Positions 7,260 to 10,449 of a DNA stretch of 10,449 bases are shown here, in pieces. Below the pieces are notes generated by a model. That model was not told where the DNA came from and ran no database searches. It saw nothing but the letters and a program-made list of their open reading frames with translations. Numbering within the stretch: the first letter of the stretch is position 1; each line of letters opens with the position of its first letter. The stretch lies in the NCBI GenBank assembly GCA_016840595.1, contig JAEOSA010000054.1:1-10449 (forward strand). The letters run 5' to 3'. Source of the DNA: Candidatus Hermodarchaeota archaeon. GTDB taxonomy: Archaea; Asgardarchaeota; Hermodarchaeia; Hermodarchaeales; Hermodarchaeaceae. The position numbers and the translations under genes are program-made.

Positions 7260-7742
7260 TTACAGAGTTTTGAGTTTTTCAGCCGCTTCTTTCATCATGT
7301 CCGGAGCTCCCGCCATTCGTGCTGTGGAAAGCACAATGGCCCGGTAACTCCCAAAACGGTCAGGGGGAATATCCAGCTGCTGACAAACATCTGCGATAAA
7401 TGCGTTCGTGTCACCAACGTACTCTGTATCGATTATAGTCTGGGCAAAGGTCTTGGCACTCGGTGCGATTTTCCGTTCTTTTTCAGGCTCTCCAAAACAG
7501 GCTACTACTGCACCCATTTGATCATCGGTTGATATACGGATTTGTACCTCAATTCTTGTGGTGCCCCGCGCTGTTTTCTCAGTAAGTAACCGTGCGACAA
7601 AGGTTCGGTCTTCACTACGGGCGATCAAGCCCCCGCTCATGTCTTCTTCACGTGCTTCGAGGCCTAACCGGTCACAAACGCATTTGAATGCCTTCTGAGC
7701 AGGGGGAACCGTGGGAAACTCGTAACTAAGTTCTTTCCGCAT
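7260..7742 (-). CDS. Unknown 160-residue soluble protein
   Basis: The protein begins MRKELSYEFPTVPPAQKAF and ends MMKEAAEKLKTL. It looks like a compact alpha/beta fold: a helix near 15-28 (AQKAFKCVCDRLGL), beta strands near 40-75 (GLIARSEDRTFVARLL, TRIEVQIRIS), another strand near MGAVVACFG, then helices to the end. Three Cys are visible with no metal-binding pattern, and there is no signal peptide or membrane segment. I do not recognise the family and offer no function. ATG 7742 was preferred to GTG 7751 because AAAGGTG (7755-7749) ends six bases before the ATG and includes that GTG as part of the SD. A TATA-like element lies at 7800-7791. It is divergent from the PLD gene, so the two could share control from the 211-base gap. 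Confidence 0.8.
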   Translation of the reverse strand: MRKELSYEFPTVPPAQKAFKCVCDRLGLEAREEDMSGGLIARSEDRTFVARLLTEKTARGTTRIEVQIRISTDDQMGAVVACFGEPEKERKIAPSAKTFAQTIIDTEYVGDTNAFIADVCQQLDIPPDRFGSYRAIVLSTARMAGAPDMMKEAAEKLKTL

Positions 7743-7748
7743 AATGCA

Positions 7749-7755
7749 CACCTTT
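7749..7755 (-). promoter_or_regulatory. Shine-Dalgarno site that sets the start at 7742
   Basis: The minus strand reads AAAGGTG, six bases before ATG 7742. The GTG at 7751 belongs to this site and is unlikely to be a start. Confidence 0.65.
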
Positions 7756-7790
7756 CAATCAAATTAATGGCAATAGCAAAGTATTAGGCT

Positions 7791-7800
7791 CTTAATAAAA
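7791..7800 (-). promoter_or_regulatory. Candidate TATA box of the 160-residue protein gene
   Basis: The minus strand reads TTTTATTAAG about 50 bases before the ATG at 7742. Initiation near 7770 would give a leader of about 28 bases, matching the leader length suggested for two other genes here. Confidence 0.4.
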
Positions 7801-7889
7801 TATCGCGCCTGTTGTTTGATGAAATAAGGGTGCTGTCTTAAAAACGGAATCTGGTTTAATTCTTTTAAGTCGGGTCCTAGCATAACCAC

Positions 7890-7905
7890 AAGGCTATAAG
7901 GCTAA
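7890..7905 (+). repeat. Tandem 8-base repeat over the TATA box of the PLD gene
   Basis: AAGGCTAT (7890-7897) is followed at once by AAGGCTAA (7898-7905). The junction creates CTATAAGG, a good TATA element (7894-7901), about 55 bases before ATG 7954. Initiation near 7922 gives a leader of about 32 bases. A repeated half-site over the TATA box would suit a repressor competing with TBP. The remaining gap 7743-7889 holds only the divergent promoter and AT-rich DNA. Confidence 0.45.
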
Positions 7906-7953
7906 TTGCAATCAAAACTGTACACTAAAAATTCACATTTTGGAGTATTGCCT

Positions 7954-9264
7954 ATGAGGCTAACACATTTACAAACACTGCTGATGTTTTCACTCATCGG
8001 ATTCATGCTATTCTCTTTCGCTATTCCCCTTCCAAGAACCTCAATCAATGTATACGCACAACCACCTTTGGACAAACCTGCTTCCACGTATACTGGAACA
8101 GCGACAGTGAACGCCTTTTCTTCACCTGACTCAAGTTTTCTGGTGATTTATGATCTCTTAGAAAGAACAGAAAATGAAATGCAAATTATGGTGTATGCTC
8201 TCACGAATTGGTTCCTCATTGAAGCAATCCATGATGCTCTCGCTAGAAATGGCAGTATGGAAATCACCATTATTGTTTCATGGAAGTGGGCGTCACCTGC
8301 TGAACGATCCTTAACTAAAGGCGCTTTTTACAATCTCTCCCAAAACGCTGCATTTGGATCAAACCTTCAACTCTTCTATTCAGAGGACACGTACCTAGAA
8401 TTTTCTCATGCAAAATTCATGATCTTTGATGGCGAGTATCTCGTCGTCGAAAGTGCGAACTGGGCGAAATCCGGAATTCCCCCCGCGTCTAGCGCAGGGA
8501 ATCGCGAATGGGGTGTCGTAGTCCAACAACCGGATGTTGTCAATTACTTCATGGAAACCTTTGTCCATGATCTCACTCTGGATAATGTTGAACCCTATGT
8601 TCCTAACGTCGCCGATGAGGAAGAATTTAGTGACAATATTACCACTGGTTCCTATCCTGCACCCTTTGAGAACCAAACCTTCACCGGATCGATGAGCATA
8701 CAATGTGTCTTGTCCCCCGATAACGACATTCCGACCATCGTAGCCCTCATTAACTCGGCAACAACCACTCTCGAAGTACAACAGATGTATTCGAAAATGG
8801 AATGGGATGGCAATGCCAACCAATTCAATGATGCCATCATCGCTGCAGCACAACGAGGGGTTACTTGCCGAGTGATGTTGGATAACCGTAGTTCCGGCAT
8901 GCAAGAAGTTGGTGATATGCTTCTCGCGAACGGTGTACAAGTTAGATTCAGCAATCAATCCTATTTTGGATGGACCCATAACAAAGGCGTTATCGTCGAC
9001 GGCAATAAGGTTCTAATCTCCAGCATTAACTGGAGTTTTGAATCCACACATGAAAATCGGGAAGCTGGTGTCATCATTACCCATACAGGTGTAGCCAACT
9101 ACTTCACAGAAATCTTCGATTGGGACTGGGATGTTGGTGTAAGCCTCGGTGCACCTACCGAACCAACTCCGATACCAATGGAATACATCATCATAGGAGC
9201 AGTAATTACTGTTATTATCATTGTTGGAAGTTTTCTCTGGAATTGGTACAAGAAACGAAGGTAA
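7954..9264 (+). CDS. Secreted, membrane-anchored phospholipase D-like protein with two HKD motifs
   Basis: The 436-residue protein starts with a signal peptide (hydrophobic about 8-27, possible cleavage after VYA at 33-35). Two PLD-like domains follow (about 50-210 and 245-395). Motif 1 is H152-x-K154-x4-D159 with SAN (167-169); motif 2 is H342-x-K344-x4-D349 with SSIN (356-359). Acidic partners follow in NREWG (183-187) and NREAG (368-372), as in the Nuc/PLD superfamily, where two HKD motifs form one phosphodiesterase site acting through a covalent phosphohistidine. A helix at about 410-431 and the basic tail KKRR anchor it, so the catalytic part should face outward. The substrate could be nucleic acid or phospholipid; sequence does not decide. 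ATG 7954 has TGGAG at 7941-7945. A strong hairpin follows the gene. Confidence 0.88.
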   Translation: MRLTHLQTLLMFSLIGFMLFSFAIPLPRTSINVYAQPPLDKPASTYTGTATVNAFSSPDSSFLVIYDLLERTENEMQIMVYALTNWFLIEAIHDALARNGSMEITIIVSWKWASPAERSLTKGAFYNLSQNAAFGSNLQLFYSEDTYLEFSHAKFMIFDGEYLVVESANWAKSGIPPASSAGNREWGVVVQQPDVVNYFMETFVHDLTLDNVEPYVPNVADEEEFSDNITTGSYPAPFENQTFTGSMSIQCVLSPDNDIPTIVALINSATTTLEVQQMYSKMEWDGNANQFNDAIIAAAQRGVTCRVMLDNRSSGMQEVGDMLLANGVQVRFSNQSYFGWTHNKGVIVDGNKVLISSINWSFESTHENREAGVIITHTGVANYFTEIFDWDWDVGVSLGAPTEPTPIPMEYIIIGAVITVIIIVGSFLWNWYKKRR

Positions 9265-9286
9265 TTTCTCTCATTCAATTGAAATG

Positions 9287-9337
9287 CTAGGAGAGGCACC
9301 GGTTCCCGGCTGCCCTCTCCTAGAATCTCTTCTTTTT
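9287..9337 (+). terminator. Long hairpin between convergent genes, probable terminator
   Basis: CTAGGAGAGGCA (9287-9298) pairs with TGCCCTCTCCTAG (9311-9323) with one bulged C. An inner CCGG/CCGG pairing (9299-9302 with 9306-9309) extends the stem. A T-run TCTTTTT (9331-9337) follows on the plus strand. It starts 23 bases after the PLD stop and lies between two genes pointing at each other. Confidence 0.6.
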
Positions 9338-9340
9338 GAG

Positions 9341-9346
9341 AAAAAA
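9341..9346 (-). terminator. Oligo-T run after the 83-residue protein gene
   Basis: Read on the minus strand, six T occur 17 bases after the stop codon at 9363-9365, and the longer hairpin lies further on. Archaeal RNA polymerase terminates at such T-runs, so this is a likely stop for the minus transcript. Confidence 0.4.
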
Positions 9347-9362
9347 GGTCTTTTCAAACGGG

Positions 9363-9614
9363 CTAATCGTAATAGGGAATATCCCCGCTTAGAAATCTGT
9401 AGACGAACCGTTTCAGGGCGGCTTCTCCTTCCTCTGTTCGTCCTGCCCGCCAATGCAGACGACATACATAATCGAGAAGTGGTCGGAGCCGTTGCACTTG
9501 ATCTGCACGAAGTATGGCAGCATGTTGGCTCCGTGTGCGATGGGGTTGCAGTTCCTGTAAAACCTGCCAAATAATACGATCAGAATCAGTGTGAGATTGT
9601 AAGAGTTGTGTCAT
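9363..9614 (-). CDS. Unknown 83-residue Arg/Gln-rich helical protein
   Basis: The protein runs from MTQLLQSHTDSDRIIWQVLQ to FLSGDIPYYD. It has 11 Arg but only one Lys, many Gln, and reads as two or three amphipathic helices (about 10-22, 33-54, 59-74) with no signal, membrane or metal motif. I do not recognise it; a small protein- or nucleic-acid-binding role would fit the charge but is only a guess. The start at ATG 9614 is set by GGAGG at 9628-9624, nine bases upstream; a longer form from 9650 lacks an SD. Other open frames overlap this stretch on both strands, and the SD is the main reason for choosing this one. The DNA here is visibly richer in G+C than its flanks. Confidence 0.6.
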   Translation of the reverse strand: MTQLLQSHTDSDRIIWQVLQELQPHRTRSQHAAILRADQVQRLRPLLDYVCRLHWRAGRTEEGEAALKRFVYRFLSGDIPYYD

Positions 9615-9623
9615 GCCGAGCTG

Positions 9624-9628
9624 CCTCC
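9624..9628 (-). promoter_or_regulatory. Shine-Dalgarno site that sets the start at 9614
   Basis: The minus strand carries TGGAGGCA with GGAGG nine bases before ATG 9614. It distinguishes this frame from the competing frames in the same stretch. Confidence 0.6.
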
Positions 9629-9697
9629 ACACTAAAACCGTTTGCCACAAGCCTACTAAAAGGAAGAGAGGGTCACCGATAAGTGAATATCACAATA

Positions 9698-9704
9698 CTA
9701 TAAG
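9698..9704 (+). promoter_or_regulatory. Candidate TATA box of the alpha-mannosidase gene
   Basis: CTATAAG lies 58 bases before ATG 9756, the same core as in the PLD promoter. Initiation near 9727 would leave a leader of about 30 bases carrying the SD. Confidence 0.45.
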
Positions 9705-9755
9705 TCCAAGGTCAACACATTCATTTCGCACTCAACAAATGAGGAGGATCCAATT

Positions 9756-10449
9756 ATGCCGCCTCTCCGAACTGTCATTGTGGTAAGCCATACTCACTGG
9801 GATCGCGAATGGTATCTACCCTTTGAAGATTTCCGCTGGCAACTCGTTAAAACCGTAGACCAGCTTATTGAATTAATGGAACACAATCCAGAATACAAAC
9901 ATTTCAACCTAGATGGTCAAACAATCATCCTCGACGATTACCTAGAACTGCGACCAACAAACAAAGCCCGACTCAAAAAACTCATTACGAGCAACCGATT
10001 GCAAATTGGACCATGGTATGTGCTCGCTGATGAATTTCTTGTCAGCGGTGAGGCTCTCGTCCGCAATCTTCTTTATGGTCATCAAACAGCTAATCAGTTT
10101 GGCAAAGTTATGCCAATTGGCTATGTCCCCGATGCCTTTGGTCATATAGCCCAACTACCCCAAATTTTGAAGGGGTTTGACATTGACACAACAGTCTGGT
10201 GGCGGGGAATCGAAGACAGCGGAAAATCACTCCCCACTGAATTAAGATGGCGAGCTCCTGATGGCTCCGAAGTGCTCTTAGTCCATTTACGAACCAGCTA
10301 TTCTACAGCAGCAAATCTTCCCAATTCAGTTGACGCAACCCTAGCTCAGTTATTAATGCCCATGAATCTCCTAGCACTCAATGCTACGAGTTCAGCCATC
10401 CTCTTGATGAATGGAAGCGATCATCTTGCACCCCAACTCTTCCTCCCCG
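9756..10449 (+). CDS. GH38 alpha-mannosidase, N-terminal part, cut by right edge
   Basis: The frame is open from ATG 9756 to the window end: 231 codons of a protein that in this family usually exceeds 800 residues. GH38 enzymes are zinc-dependent retaining alpha-mannosidases. Visible hallmarks of the catalytic domain are VSHTHWDREWY (10-20), where H14 and D16 match the zinc-binding His/Asp pair, DGQT (53-56), QIGPWYVLADEFLVSGE (83-99) and GYVPDAFGH (122-130), in which D126 matches the catalytic nucleophile. WRAPDGSEVLLVHLR and LLMNGSDHLAP follow later. It is closest in style to MngB-like prokaryotic members. No signal peptide is present, so it is probably cytoplasmic and acts on imported or internal mannosides. 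GAGGAGG at 9741-9747 lies eight bases before the ATG. Whether the C-terminal domains are intact cannot be seen. Confidence 0.93.
   Translation, partial: MPPLRTVIVVSHTHWDREWYLPFEDFRWQLVKTVDQLIELMEHNPEYKHFNLDGQTIILDDYLELRPTNKARLKKLITSNRLQIGPWYVLADEFLVSGEALVRNLLYGHQTANQFGKVMPIGYVPDAFGHIAQLPQILKGFDIDTTVWWRGIEDSGKSLPTELRWRAPDGSEVLLVHLRTSYSTAANLPNSVDATLAQLLMPMNLLALNATSSAILLMNGSDHLAPQLFLP

Noticed and set aside
8395..8979. A 194-codon open frame on the minus strand inside the PLD gene.
   Set aside because: It overlaps a gene with clear catalytic motifs on the other strand; its sequence shows no domain and no SD.
7954..9264. PLD-like gene as part of a defence or toxin system.
   Set aside because: It is secreted and membrane-anchored, with no helicase, immunity or other defence genes nearby.
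9221..9574. A 117-codon plus-strand frame overlapping the end of the PLD gene, and a 99-codon minus frame at 9271-9570.
   Set aside because: Both run through the hairpin region and the first overlaps the PLD C-terminus; neither has an SD, while the 9363-9614 frame does.

Overview
The window looks like chromosomal DNA of an archaeon, and I suspect the Asgard group (Thorarchaeia-like), though that last step is an inference from style rather than proof. Pointers to archaea: TATA-like boxes sit about 55 to 60 bases before several start codons; strong Shine-Dalgarno (SD) sequences decide most starts; the solute-binding protein is held by an N-terminal membrane helix with no lipobox cysteine; a secreted enzyme carries a C-terminal membrane anchor with a basic tail; and there is a small eukaryote-like C4HC3 zinc finger. 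Genes are short, well spaced, and lie on both strands.

Layout. 1-103 (-): first 34 codons of an unknown gene that runs off the left edge. 144-695 (+): small multi-helix membrane protein. 810-1400 (+): small metallophosphoesterase. 1590-6975 (+): a complete BMP-family (nucleoside-type) ABC importer, ordered binding protein, double ATPase, permease 1, permease 2. A hairpin with a T-tract, followed by a second TATA-like box, separates the binding protein from the ATPase; the last three genes overlap by a few bases and are surely co-translated. 7067-7234 (+): 55-residue C4HC3 zinc finger. 7260-7742 (-): unknown 160-residue soluble protein. 7954-9264 (+): secreted, membrane-anchored protein with two phospholipase D HKD motifs. 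9363-9614 (-): unknown 83-residue Arg/Gln-rich helical protein. 9756-10449 (+): N-terminal third or so of a GH38 alpha-mannosidase, cut by the right edge.

How they work together. The ABC cassette is one machine: the anchored binding protein captures a nucleoside-like ligand outside the cell, two different permeases form the channel, and the ATPase, with one intact and one degenerate ATP site, drives import. The surface PLD-like enzyme and the alpha-mannosidase would fit a scavenging lifestyle (nucleic acid or lipid, and mannosides), but nothing in the sequence ties them to the importer beyond proximity. No tRNA, rRNA, CRISPR array, insertion sequence or integrase was seen. The least explained parts are the four-helix C-terminal extension of permease 1, the mini C4HC3 finger, the two orphan minus-strand genes, and the leader structures around the importer promoter.
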